NCBI GenBank assembly: GCA_030024085.1
Contig: JASEJE010000019.1
Coordinates: forward strand, 1-64,000
DNA length: 64,000 nt
Reading direction: 5' to 3'
DNA from: Bacillota bacterium
Lineage (GTDB): Bacteria; Bacillota; SHA-98; UBA4971
The notes below the pieces were generated by a model, which was not told the origin of the DNA, did no database searches, and worked only from the letters and a program-made list of their open reading frames with translations. Within the stretch, counting starts at the first letter, position 1. Each line of letters opens with the position of its first letter. Of the stretch, positions 57,315-64,000 are shown piece by piece. The translations under genes and the position numbers were made by a program.

Positions 57315-58514
57315 TTATGCCAACGCTGAACCTATTCTACCTCTCAATGGGGAATCCTGCCGAACCCCCGGCTCACCCCCACTTTTTTGTCGGAGGACCG
57401 CAGAGTCTACAAGCGCCCGCAATCCGCCGGACACCAGGCAATGCCCCCCGAGGACCACCGGGATTCCGGCATCGAGGACACGGCTGGTAAACTCGCGTGC
57501 CGTCTGGTTCCTTACCTCTTCCGGGCGTAGCAGGTCGGAGTTGAACCTGTCCCGAGCCGCAAGCCTCAGGTCGAGGTGGTGGAATAGCACCCTTGAGTCC
57601 ATGAAGGCCGCACCCGCCGCCCTTTCCAGTGCCTCTATGAACGCCGCAAATCCCACCTGCTCGATGAGACACCCGAGCAGCGACACGACCTGCCTGCGTT
57701 GCTGCCTCCCGAGGGCCTTCATGCCCCGCTCCTCGGAGAACACCCGCGTTCTGCACTTGAGGTGCTGGTTCACGTACAGCACCGCCCCCGGGCTTACGCG
57801 GCCGATGAGAGCGATCTCCGCAAGATGGGTCGCCAGCACATCCCGCGCGCTCACGAGGCGCCCGCGCGCCGGCTCGAGACCACAGCCGCCCGCGACTGCC
57901 CGCACGTGCGGCCCGGCGCCAGGATGGATGCTAAGGACCATCACGTCTGCGGGCGTGTCCACGTCAAACGTCGCGCCCACCGTCTCATCCATCCGCGTCA
58001 GTGGCAGGATGGACGATAGCACCATGGCGAGCGCGTTGTCAGACGGCGGTAGGTCCGGCGCAAGGCGCAGGACCGCGTCCGCAGGCGTAAACCCCACGAT
58101 GTCGCTGGAGAAAACGTTGTTGGCGATGACAAGAGCATCCGCGACCGCCAGAGTCCTCGCGACTTTGGAGACCTCGTCCACCCCGAGCAGCGACCCGGAG
58201 GCGCCGCCCATATAGAGCACGGTCTCCAGGCTATGCCGCCTCACCACGTCGGCAAGACGTTCCCCGAAATGAAACCGGCCGCGCGCCGGCACGAGCTCGA
58301 TATCGATCCTGGCCCCGGTCTCGGCCCCTGTGCGCGCGGCCTCTGAAGCAAGGTCCTCATACGTTGTGTAGAGCAGGACGCGGTCGAACTCCTGGAGACC
58401 CGAGAGTTTCGCGAGGTTGTCGAGGACCACGGCCTTTCTCACGGCCACCACGAGATCCTCGACCTCGCTCTGAGGCCTGCCGCCTTCGAACACGACCAGC
58501 GTAACCTTACTCAC
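57315..58514 (-). CDS. Protein of unknown function with nucleotidyltransferase-like N-terminus
   Basis: 399 residues, soluble. The opening ([37 protein letters not shown]-like spacing, LETVLYMGGASGSLLG) resembles the Rossmann-like start of NTP-transferases such as CofC/MobA, but signature residues (LxxGGxxxRxG) are not present. A later part has VLFHHLDLRLAARDRFNSD and IPVVLGGHCLVSGGLRALVD. Function not deducible. Lies between hpf and the unknown gene at 56285, probably one transcript. Confidence 0.72.
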   Translation of the reverse strand: MSKVTLVVFEGGRPQSEVEDLVVAVRKAVVLDNLAKLSGLQEFDRVLLYTTYEDLASEAARTGAETGARIDIELVPARGRFHFGERLADVVRRHSLETVLYMGGASGSLLGVDEVSKVARTLAVADALVIANNVFSSDIVGFTPADAVLRLAPDLPPSDNALAMVLSSILPLTRMDETVGATFDVDTPADVMVLSIHPGAGPHVRAVAGGCGLEPARGRLVSARDVLATHLAEIALIGRVSPGAVLYVNQHLKCRTRVFSEERGMKALGRQQRRQVVSLLGCLIEQVGFAAFIEALERAAGAAFMDSRVLFHHLDLRLAARDRFNSDLLRPEEVRNQTAREFTSRVLDAGIPVVLGGHCLVSGGLRALVDSAVLRQKSGGEPGVRQDSPLRGRIGSALA

Positions 58515-58559
58515 CGCACCACTTCCCGTCGCCCGGCACCGGCCCTGCCCGGCCGAACG

Positions 58560-59114
58560 TCAGAACTCCGGCTCGATGAGGCCGTAGTTCCCGTCTTTAC
58601 GCCGGTAGACGACGTTCACTTCCTCAGTCTCAGCGTTGGAGAACACGTAGAAGTCGTGGCCGAGAAGCTCCATCTGCATCACGGCCTCCTGGACTGACAT
58701 CGGCTTCATGGCGAAACGCTTCGTCCTGACGATGTGAGCCTCCTCGGCCTCCTCAGCCTGTTCGGCCGCCCCCACTCCCTCAGGGGTGAACGCCGCCTCA
58801 ACGAGGTGTGCCCCGATCTGGCGTAGCCGCCGGTTAATCCGCGTCTTGTACTTCCGTATCTGCCTTTCGATCTTGTCAACGGCCCCGTCCAACGATGCGT
58901 ACATGTCTCCTGTCTTCTCCTCACCGCGCAGGAGCAGGCCGTTTATCTGCATCGTGACCTCGACGATGTGAAGCCCCTTCTCGATGCCCATGGTTACCTG
59001 GGCATCGATCATGTCGCCCTCGAAGAAGCGCTGGATCTTGCGGACCTTCTTCTCGGCGTAGTCCCGGAGAGGTTTCGTCACTTCTACGTTCTTGCCTTTG
59101 ACGGTGATCTCCAT
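58560..59114 (-). CDS. hpf: Ribosome hibernation promoting factor, long form
   Basis: Dimerises 70S ribosomes into inactive 100S particles in stress or stationary phase. N-terminal S30AE domain (MEITVKGKNVEVTKPLRDYA, VDKIERQIRKYKTRINRRLR), acidic linker (AAEQAEEAEEAH), and C-terminal dimerisation domain (IVRTKRFAMKPMSVQEAVMQ, GHDFYVFSNAETEEVNVVYR RKDGNYGLIEPE). 184 residues, typical. ATG at 59114 with AAAGGAG. Preceded by a sigma-H-like promoter and, further along the strand, secA-prfB as in Bacillus. Confidence 0.95.
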   Translation of the reverse strand: MEITVKGKNVEVTKPLRDYAEKKVRKIQRFFEGDMIDAQVTMGIEKGLHIVEVTMQINGLLLRGEEKTGDMYASLDGAVDKIERQIRKYKTRINRRLRQIGAHLVEAAFTPEGVGAAEQAEEAEEAHIVRTKRFAMKPMSVQEAVMQMELLGHDFYVFSNAETEEVNVVYRRKDGNYGLIEPEF

Positions 59115-59163
59115 CCCGATCAGCTCCTTTCCGGATCGCTGGAATAAGGCTTCCACGTATAAT

Positions 59164-59190
59164 ATTCCCCCTCGCTAGGGGAAATCCTGC
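59164..59190 (-). promoter_or_regulatory. Sigma-H-like promoter for hpf
   Basis: Minus strand GCAGGATTT (59182-59190), 11 bp, then GGGGAAT: an exact fit to the Bacillus sigma-H pattern RnAGGAwWW-(11-12)-RnnGAAT. It lies about 50 bp before the ATG. The spacer contains the small inverted repeat CCCCT/AGGGG. A stationary-phase promoter suits hpf. Confidence 0.55.
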
Positions 59191-59264
59191 CCGTCGCGGC
59201 GCGGTCCGGTCGGACTGATCCCATCGCTGTGGGGCTGTAGGGTCACGCCGCATCGACTGACGTC

Positions 59265-59960
59265 TCACCCGGGCACGTGGAGCTTTCTCTCGGTGATGGC
59301 CACGAGCCTCGAGATGGTCAGGGTCATGACGAGGTACATAAGGGCCACCATCATCCATATTTCAAACGGCCGGAACGTGCGGCCGATCACGATCTGGCCC
59401 TTCCTCACCAGCTCCTCCATGGCTATGACCGACACCAGGGACGAGTCCTTCAGCAGGGCGATGAACTCGTTGCCCAGCGGAGGCACTATGCGCCTGAAGG
59501 CCTGCGGAAGGATGATGTACCGCATGGCCTGCACATAGGTCATGCCAAGGGCCCTCGCGGCCTCCATTTGCCCCCTGTGAATGGACTGTATCCCCGCCCG
59601 CACGATCTCGGCCACGTATGCGCCGCTGTTTATGCTCATGGCAGATATCGCGGCGAGATACGGCGGCACAGGGAACCCCAGCACCTGCGGAAGCCCCATG
59701 TAGATGATGAATATCTGCACAAGGAGCGGAGTGCCGCGAAGGAAGTCCACGTACGCCGCGGCGAGGTGGGAGACCAGCTTCGCCCTGGATATCCGCGCAA
59801 TCCCAACGAACGTCCCGATGACTATCCCGAACGTTATGGAGATGGTGGTCAACCTCAGTGTCATCCATGCCCCGAGCAGAAGAAAGGGAAACGATCTCTG
59901 GATGACGTCCCACCTGAATCCGGGCAGTAGATCAGAAAGGAACGAGAAGGCAGCGTTCAA
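59265..59960 (-). CDS. Polar amino-acid ABC transporter permease (GlnP/HisM type)
   Basis: 231 residues with five helices (FPFLLLGAWMTLRLTTISI, FGIVIGTFVGIARISR, and others) and the EAA loop GQMEAARALGMTYVQAMRY II, plus YVDFLRGTPLLVQIFIIYMG, typical of the His/Glu/Gln/Arg/opine family. It follows the binding protein by 264 bp. No ATPase gene adjoins; the next gene is hpf, so the ATPase must be supplied from elsewhere. Confidence 0.92.
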   Translation of the reverse strand: MNAAFSFLSDLLPGFRWDVIQRSFPFLLLGAWMTLRLTTISITFGIVIGTFVGIARISRAKLVSHLAAAYVDFLRGTPLLVQIFIIYMGLPQVLGFPVPPYLAAISAMSINSGAYVAEIVRAGIQSIHRGQMEAARALGMTYVQAMRYIILPQAFRRIVPPLGNEFIALLKDSSLVSVIAMEELVRKGQIVIGRTFRPFEIWMMVALMYLVMTLTISRLVAITERKLHVPG

Positions 59961-60114
59961 CTCTCTCCACTCCCACTTTCCTATCGTATCTCAGGTTTCG
60001 GCTGCCCCGTTCTCCACCTGGACCGGAATCGAAAGCTGGCAGACGCACGGGCCCCGTGCACAGCCGTCCATGCCACCGCCCGTATGGCCCCGTCCGCATG
60101 CCCATATAAAGAAG

Positions 60115-60166
60115 GCGTAACACTCCCGCAAAGCGACCAGGACGGTGCTGTGGGGCCGTGTTACGC
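60115..60166. repeat. Inverted repeat between binding protein and permease
   Basis: GCGTAACAC (60115-60123) pairs perfectly with GTGTTACGC (60158-60166) around a 34-nt loop. It may act as an mRNA-stabilising or attenuating hairpin that sets receptor above permease level, a common arrangement; there is no U-tract. Confidence 0.55.
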
Positions 60167-60224
60167 TCTGGTTTCTGATCGCGCTGCGTTTTCCGATCGC
60201 GGTTTCGTTCGCCGAAGCGGAGGC

Positions 60225-61022
60225 TTACTCGCCGAAGTACCTCGCGTAGATCTCGTCGTATTTCCCTGTGCTCTTCAGTGTGGCGAGAGCCTTGTTGACG
60301 CTCTTCAGGAGGTCCTCCCTGTCTTTACGCATGGCGATCCCGTAGTACTCAACCGTAAAGGGAGATCCCACTATCTTGAGAGCGTCGTCGTTCTTGACGG
60401 CATCTGCCGCCACCGCGATGTCCATGATACACGCATCCACAGAGCCGTTCTTGAGTTCAAGGAACGCGTCGGGTGCGAGATTGAACCTCTTGACCTCGCC
60501 GATGCCCTCGATCTTGGAGGCTGCGAAGTCGCCGGTCGTGTTGATCTGCACGGAGACTTTCTTGCCTTTGAGGTCGGACGGCTGGGTGATGCCTTCAGTA
60601 TCCTTGCGGACGACGATGACCTGCCCTGCGGTGAAGTAGGGGTCTGAGAAGTTGACGCTCTGGGCGCGCTCGTCGGTGATGGTCATGGCCGACACGATGA
60701 CATCGTAGTTACCATTGAGAAGCCCGGGGAGTATGCCGTCCCACGCCGTGTTGACTATCTCGGCCTTCATGCCCGTCTCTTCCGCAACCGCCCTGATGAG
60801 GTCGATGTCAAAGCCCTTGAACTCGCCTGTCTGCTCGTCCTGCCATTCGAACGGTGGGAACGCCACGTCGCAACCTACCTTGAGCACCGGAACATCCTTG
60901 GCCGCCTCAGGACCAGGCGCTGCAGCCTTCTCCGGTGCTTTTTTGAGAGCCAGACCCACGGCCAGCACGACAACGATGGCAACACCAATAATGAGTAAGA
61001 GGCCAGACTTCTTCATCTCCAC
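60225..61022 (-). CDS. Amino-acid ABC transporter substrate-binding protein (family 3)
   Basis: 265 residues. N-terminal uncleaved-looking helix (GLLLIIGVAIVVVLAVGLAL) without a lipobox cysteine, so likely a membrane-anchored receptor. Family-3 features: VGCDVAFPPFEWQDEQTGEF, KGFDIDLIRAVAEETGMK, SAMTITDERAQSVNFSDPYF, LKGKKVSVQINTTGD and the end TGKYDEIYARYFGE. Probably a basic or polar amino acid. GTG at 61022 with GGGAGGG; ATG six bases later is also possible. Confidence 0.92.
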   Translation of the reverse strand: MEMKKSGLLLIIGVAIVVVLAVGLALKKAPEKAAAPGPEAAKDVPVLKVGCDVAFPPFEWQDEQTGEFKGFDIDLIRAVAEETGMKAEIVNTAWDGILPGLLNGNYDVIVSAMTITDERAQSVNFSDPYFTAGQVIVVRKDTEGITQPSDLKGKKVSVQINTTGDFAASKIEGIGEVKRFNLAPDAFLELKNGSVDACIMDIAVAADAVKNDDALKIVGSPFTVEYYGIAMRKDREDLLKSVNKALATLKSTGKYDEIYARYFGE

Positions 61023-61061
61023 TCTTCACCCTCCCCAGAAAAGCTCCAGATTTCTAGTCCG

Positions 61062-61090
61062 ATTATAGTGCATGGGACAACCCGTAGCAA
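61062..61090 (-). promoter_or_regulatory. Promoter of the amino-acid transporter
   Basis: Minus strand: TTGCTA (61085-61090), 17 bp, TATAAT (61062-61067), about 40 bp before the binding-protein start. Same -35 core (TTGCT) as the secA promoter. Confidence 0.7.
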
Positions 61091-61163
61091 GTATGGGTTT
61101 CCACCCGTCCGCACCTATTTCGACCTCCCGGAGACAGACACAGACCAGGCCGGGAGCGCCGGG

Positions 61164-63407
61164 TCAGTTGGAGCCGAATGGAGCGGCCGCCCATCTGATG
61201 TCGAGCAAAGCGTCATCGGGGAGCGTGGGGATCGAGGCAAGGCGCGAGACCCTGACTCGCTCACCGAAATACGCCGCGAGGTGGCGGTGATCGACTCGCT
61301 CGAAGTCAAGGCCTGGAACGAGCGATAGGTCCGCCCCGGCAAGGCCGGACGACACCGCGGCGGAGCAGCGCGACCAGATCACCTCGACGTCGAGAGGCGC
61401 AAGGAACGCCACGCCGTCCGTCTGAAGCACGTACACGCCCCCGCTGCTGCGGCCAAGGACCCTGATGTAAGACAACGCAAAGGCGAGGTCTCCGACGGTG
61501 TTGTCCGCACCCACGAAGATGGACGCCGGCACATCTTCCAATACCGACCTGAACGCCTCTGTCTGCCACAGCGCACGCGGGACAACAACCGCAGGCGTCA
61601 CCCTGTTGACCAGGTGTATCCCGAATGTCGCCGACCGTTCGCCTCCGCCCCATCCGGATAACGCCCACCCGCTTCGGCTGAACGCCGGGCGGCTGACGAG
61701 GCCGGCAGCAGGCCACTGACCCTGGTCCGCGGCTGCGGAACCTGATCGAGTGCCAGCATCGGCCGTTGGCTTGCCTTCGCTCCCCGCCGCGCCCGCGTCC
61801 GTCCCTGTAACCGCAACCGTACTCGTATCCGAGTCCGTGTCCGCGTCCGCGTCAGCGTCCATATCAGCGTCCAGACCAACGTCCGTATCCGCATCCGCAG
61901 CCCCGGTCCGCTCGTCGAGACACAGGTCGACCCACAAGCGCCGGTCGCCTGGCACCGGAGGAAGGACGGTCTCCCGGCACGTAGCCCCGTCGGGCATCCG
62001 GATCGCCAGGGTAGTTCCTGCAAGGGATGCCCAGAAGTCGGCCATCAGGTACTGCGCCCCGCCAACAGGAAAGTAGTGGGAGCTCTTCGCCCAGACGATC
62101 TCCGGACTGTGGAAGGTCGACGCCGCACGCTTCACCTCGTCAACGGGGAATATCGCATCATCCGTAGCATTGAGCATGAGGACGGGCCGTGGCCACAGGT
62201 CCGGGAGCGCAGCGGGGTCGACCATGGTGAGGACCTTCGCAACCTCGTCCATGTCGGCCACGCCGAGCCTTGTAATGAGCCTGAAGTTCCTGACGACGGA
62301 AGTATCGCTCTGGGCGAGTATCCCAGCGAACCCGCCGCCGCTCACGAGGAACACGGCCCCCGCGAACCTGGGATCGGCTTTGTACGCGAGCATGGACACC
62401 ATTCCACCCAGGCTCGCCCCAGTGATGTAGATACGGTGGGGGTCCACGTTGTCGCGGTCGGCGAGCCAGTCGAGCCCGCGCCGCATATCGATGACAGCGC
62501 GCCTGAAGTTGTCGCGCACTGTCTGGGGAAGTGCTACCACGAACTTCTGACCCGACGTGAGCTGGATCCCCTTCGCGCGCCTGTGATGATACGGAAGGCT
62601 CGGCATGAGGACCGCGAAGCCGCGCTTTGCGGCGAAGTCCGCTATGAACCAGAACTGGTCTTCGGCCTCCGAGAACATCCCATGGACGCCGATCACAGCC
62701 GGGACCCTTCCGTCCCCCGGATCCGCCGCCGCGGGAGCCGCCGCCGTGCGCGGCTCGAAGTAGGCCGCATAAACCATGTCACCTTCGCTCATGTATGTGA
62801 GTTCGTACCGACGGTACCACGGGTTCTCTTCCTTCAGGGTGAGGTGGGCTGAGAGCGGAGCGGTCCTGTCATACGAATAAAACCTCACCACGTCCACCAC
62901 GTCCACGATGTCCGCGGTGCCATCCGCCCCGTCCGCGGCGCCCATGACACCACCAGCCTGGGGGGGTTGGAGCATACCTGCCACGCTCCACTGGTTTCGG
63001 GAGGTCGGGACCGACGCCGATCCCAGTGCTCGCGCTCGTGCTGGCATTGGCGCCTGTGCTTGTGCTTGTGCTTGTGCTTGTGCAGGCGCTCGTGCCGGTG
63101 CTGGTCGCTGTGCCGATACCGGTGCCGGTGCGGCCGCCGGTACCATTGCCAGTGCCAGTGATGGTGGCGGTGCCAGTGCCGGTGAGGCTGCCGGTGCCAG
63201 TGAGGGTGGCGGCTGCCGCAGTAGTAGCGACGGCTGCTGTATGGTTAGCCGTGGTGGCGGCGACGGTGGTGGTAGTGGTGGTGGCGGTGGTGCTACCGAC
63301 GCCAGTGCACTGGGCGGAAACACAAGGAGAGACAATAGCAGTAGACACGCGACGGACAACCGTAACGCCCACGACATGAATACGTCGTTTGAAAGCCAAT
63401 CCCTCAC
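61164..63407 (-). CDS. Secreted alpha/beta hydrolase with low-complexity inserts
   Basis: 747 residues. Signal sequence (LRLSVACLLLLSLLVFPPSA LAS), then about 100 residues of Pro/Ala repeats (PPPPPLPPPSPPP, AQAQAQAQAQ). The hydrolase core has HGMFSEAEDQFWF (oxyanion region), nucleophile GASLGGMVSMLAYK, acid LMLNATDDAIFPVDE and histidine KSSHYFPVG. An Asp/Ala/Thr repeat (ADADTDVGLDADMDADADAD) leads to a second ordered domain of unknown type (IFVGADNTVGDLAFALSYIR). Substrate unknown; dienelactone-hydrolase or acyl-peptidase-like folds are possible. Start at GTG 63407 is only weakly supported; ATG at 63377 is an alternative. Confidence 0.8.
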   Translation of the reverse strand: MRDWLSNDVFMSWALRLSVACLLLLSLLVFPPSALASVAPPPPPLPPPSPPPRLTIQQPSLLLRQPPPSLAPAASPALAPPPSLALAMVPAAAPAPVSAQRPAPARAPAQAQAQAQAQAPMPARARALGSASVPTSRNQWSVAGMLQPPQAGGVMGAADGADGTADIVDVVDVVRFYSYDRTAPLSAHLTLKEENPWYRRYELTYMSEGDMVYAAYFEPRTAAAPAAADPGDGRVPAVIGVHGMFSEAEDQFWFIADFAAKRGFAVLMPSLPYHHRRAKGIQLTSGQKFVVALPQTVRDNFRRAVIDMRRGLDWLADRDNVDPHRIYITGASLGGMVSMLAYKADPRFAGAVFLVSGGGFAGILAQSDTSVVRNFRLITRLGVADMDEVAKVLTMVDPAALPDLWPRPVLMLNATDDAIFPVDEVKRAASTFHSPEIVWAKSSHYFPVGGAQYLMADFWASLAGTTLAIRMPDGATCRETVLPPVPGDRRLWVDLCLDERTGAADADTDVGLDADMDADADADTDSDTSTVAVTGTDAGAAGSEGKPTADAGTRSGSAAADQGQWPAAGLVSRPAFSRSGWALSGWGGGERSATFGIHLVNRVTPAVVVPRALWQTEAFRSVLEDVPASIFVGADNTVGDLAFALSYIRVLGRSSGGVYVLQTDGVAFLAPLDVEVIWSRCSAAVSSGLAGADLSLVPGLDFERVDHRHLAAYFGERVRVSRLASIPTLPDDALLDIRWAAAPFGSN
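61795..61903. repeat. Hexanucleotide repeat (GTCCGN)n in the hydrolase gene
   Basis: Consecutive GTCCGC/GTCAGC/GTATCC-like hexamers on the plus strand code for alternating Asp-Ala and Asp-Thr on the minus strand, joining the hydrolase core to the C-terminal domain. Confidence 0.8.
63024..63220. repeat. Long hexanucleotide repeat (GTGCYN)n in the hydrolase gene
   Basis: GTGCTT/GTGCCG/GTGCCA hexamers repeat with variation for about 200 bp, coding for Ala-Pro/Ala-Gln repeats after the signal peptide. The opposite strand shows an open Val/Leu/Pro frame that is only a mirror of this repeat. Confidence 0.85.
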
Positions 63408-63520
63408 CTGATCACATCCCGCATGCTCGCGGTCTCGAGGGCCTGCCTACCTGCAACCATCATGTGCGACGCCCACATGTACTATACAACGGCAACGCAA
63501 TGCCCGGGTGACGCACGCGC

Positions 63521-63552
63521 AACAAAGAAAAGCGCGGCCTCGTGGCCGCGCC
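63521..63552 (-). terminator. Rho-independent terminator of the zinc-ribbon gene
   Basis: GCGCGGCC (63532-63539), loop TCGT, GGCCGCGC (63544-63551), followed on the minus strand by TTTTCTTTGTT. About 80 bp after the stop at 63632. Confidence 0.8.
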
Positions 63553-63631
63553 TTCTCTACCCTAGATGGCGCCGCTTCATCGCCGCGAACGACGCCGTCC
63601 GACGCACCGGTATCGTCAGTCTGTCAGTCGA

Positions 63632-63922
63632 TCAGGCACCCCTGTACGTCTTCTGGGCCTCGAAGCACTCCCGGCAGTATACCGGCCGATCTTCGCGGGG
63701 CTTGAACGGGACCTGAGCTTCCTTGCCGCAGGCGGAGCAAACGACTGTGTACATCTCCCTCGGTCCGTCGTTGCGCTGGTGCTTGCGGGCCGTGCGGCAG
63801 TCCTTGCAGCGGACGGGCTCGTGCTCAAACCCCTTCTCCGCGTAGAACTCCTGCTCACCTGCGGTAAAGATGAACTCCGCACCACAGTCGCGACACGTTA
63901 AAACCTTGTCCTTGAACTCCAT
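63632..63922 (-). CDS. Small zinc-ribbon protein
   Basis: 96 residues with four Cys-x-x-Cys pairs: LTCRDCGAEF, VRCKDCRTARK, VVCSACGKEA and VYCRECFEAQK, forming two zinc ribbons, with GEQEFYAEKGFEHEP between. This double-ribbon layout is widespread in Firmicutes and Chloroflexi; role unknown, perhaps nucleic-acid or protein binding. ATG preceded by GAGGGGA; own terminator downstream. Confidence 0.88.
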   Translation of the reverse strand: MEFKDKVLTCRDCGAEFIFTAGEQEFYAEKGFEHEPVRCKDCRTARKHQRNDGPREMYTVVCSACGKEAQVPFKPREDRPVYCRECFEAQKTYRGA

Positions 63923-64000
63923 ACTGGATAGATCCCCTCGCTTTGTGGTAATGACGCCGTTGCTCAGATGACCCGTTGTACCCTGGGCGCTTGTCTCGTC

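Noticed and set aside
63026-63379. Plus-strand Val/Leu/Pro-rich and other long frames opposite the secreted hydrolase
   Set aside because: They are mirror translations of the hexanucleotide repeat of the minus-strand gene; no SD and no conserved composition outside the repeat.

Overview
This 64 kb window is G+C-rich chromosomal DNA from a Gram-positive-type bacterium, most likely a deep-branching, possibly thermophilic member of the Firmicutes. The evidence is the cdaA-cdaR-glmM-glmS order, an hpf/secA/prfB neighbourhood, a csaB-tagA S-layer/wall cluster, an ftsE-ftsX-murein hydrolase-S41 protease-PDZ cluster like that of Bacillus, a sigma-H-like promoter before hpf, and archaeal-type fructose-1,6-bisphosphate aldolase/phosphatase and phosphoglycerate mutase. 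I cannot name the species. No rRNA, tRNA, CRISPR array, prophage or transposase was seen. Many starts are GTG or TTG, and in several genes the Shine-Dalgarno (SD) spacing favours a start a few codons inside the longest frame.

Layout. 1-5.6 kb: sugar ABC importer (permease cut by the edge, binding protein), an MFS transporter, and an alpha-galactosidase-like gene that has lost its catalytic core. 5.6-9.5 kb: ABC-F ATPase with a degenerate copy of its own 3' end beside it, and lpdA. 9.8-18.3 kb (minus): cdaA, cdaR, glmM, glmS, acpS, nnr and alr, joining c-di-AMP synthesis to amino-sugar and D-alanine supply for the wall. 18.5-23.4 kb: apgM, a class A penicillin-binding protein and a HAD phosphatase; the last two converge on an unusual 30-bp-periodic repeat array. 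23.4-27.3 kb: an envelope-stress-like operon (DUF2089, DUF4097, SHOCT-like, an unknown membrane protein, YvlD-like) with a very good promoter and a palindromic operator. 27.7-36.3 kb (plus): uvrB-uvrA-uvrC and fbp. 36.5-42.2 kb (minus): ftsE, ftsX, murein hydrolase, S41 protease, MinJ-like PDZ protein. 42.3-49.6 kb: a solute-binding-protein remnant, split transketolase, tagA/wecG-type glycosyltransferase, csaB, DUF5693, DUF2993. 49.7-59.1 kb: prfB (with programmed frameshift), secA, DUF5317, membrane HD-GYP protein, a 24-residue hydrophobic peptide, two unknown proteins, hpf. 59.3-64 kb: amino-acid ABC permease and binding protein, a secreted alpha/beta hydrolase, a zinc-ribbon protein.

Three things go beyond routine annotation. 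(1) A family of intergenic elements (about 60-210 bp, at least five copies plus fragments) has a long outer stem and inner stems whose two arms change together between copies, which implies a conserved fold. (2) The array between the two convergent stop codons at 22188-22573 has spacings of 31, 30, 30 repeated four times, and both stop codons are half-sites of its motif. (3) Hexanucleotide repeats have expanded inside otherwise conserved proteins (UvrA, UvrB, the DUF4097 protein, the S41 protease, the secreted hydrolase), adding dipeptide-repeat inserts. A small peptide ending in Trp-Trp, encoded directly before the membrane HD-GYP gene and next to two palindromes, is a candidate signalling unit. 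All functions are inferred from reading the sequence; no database search was run.
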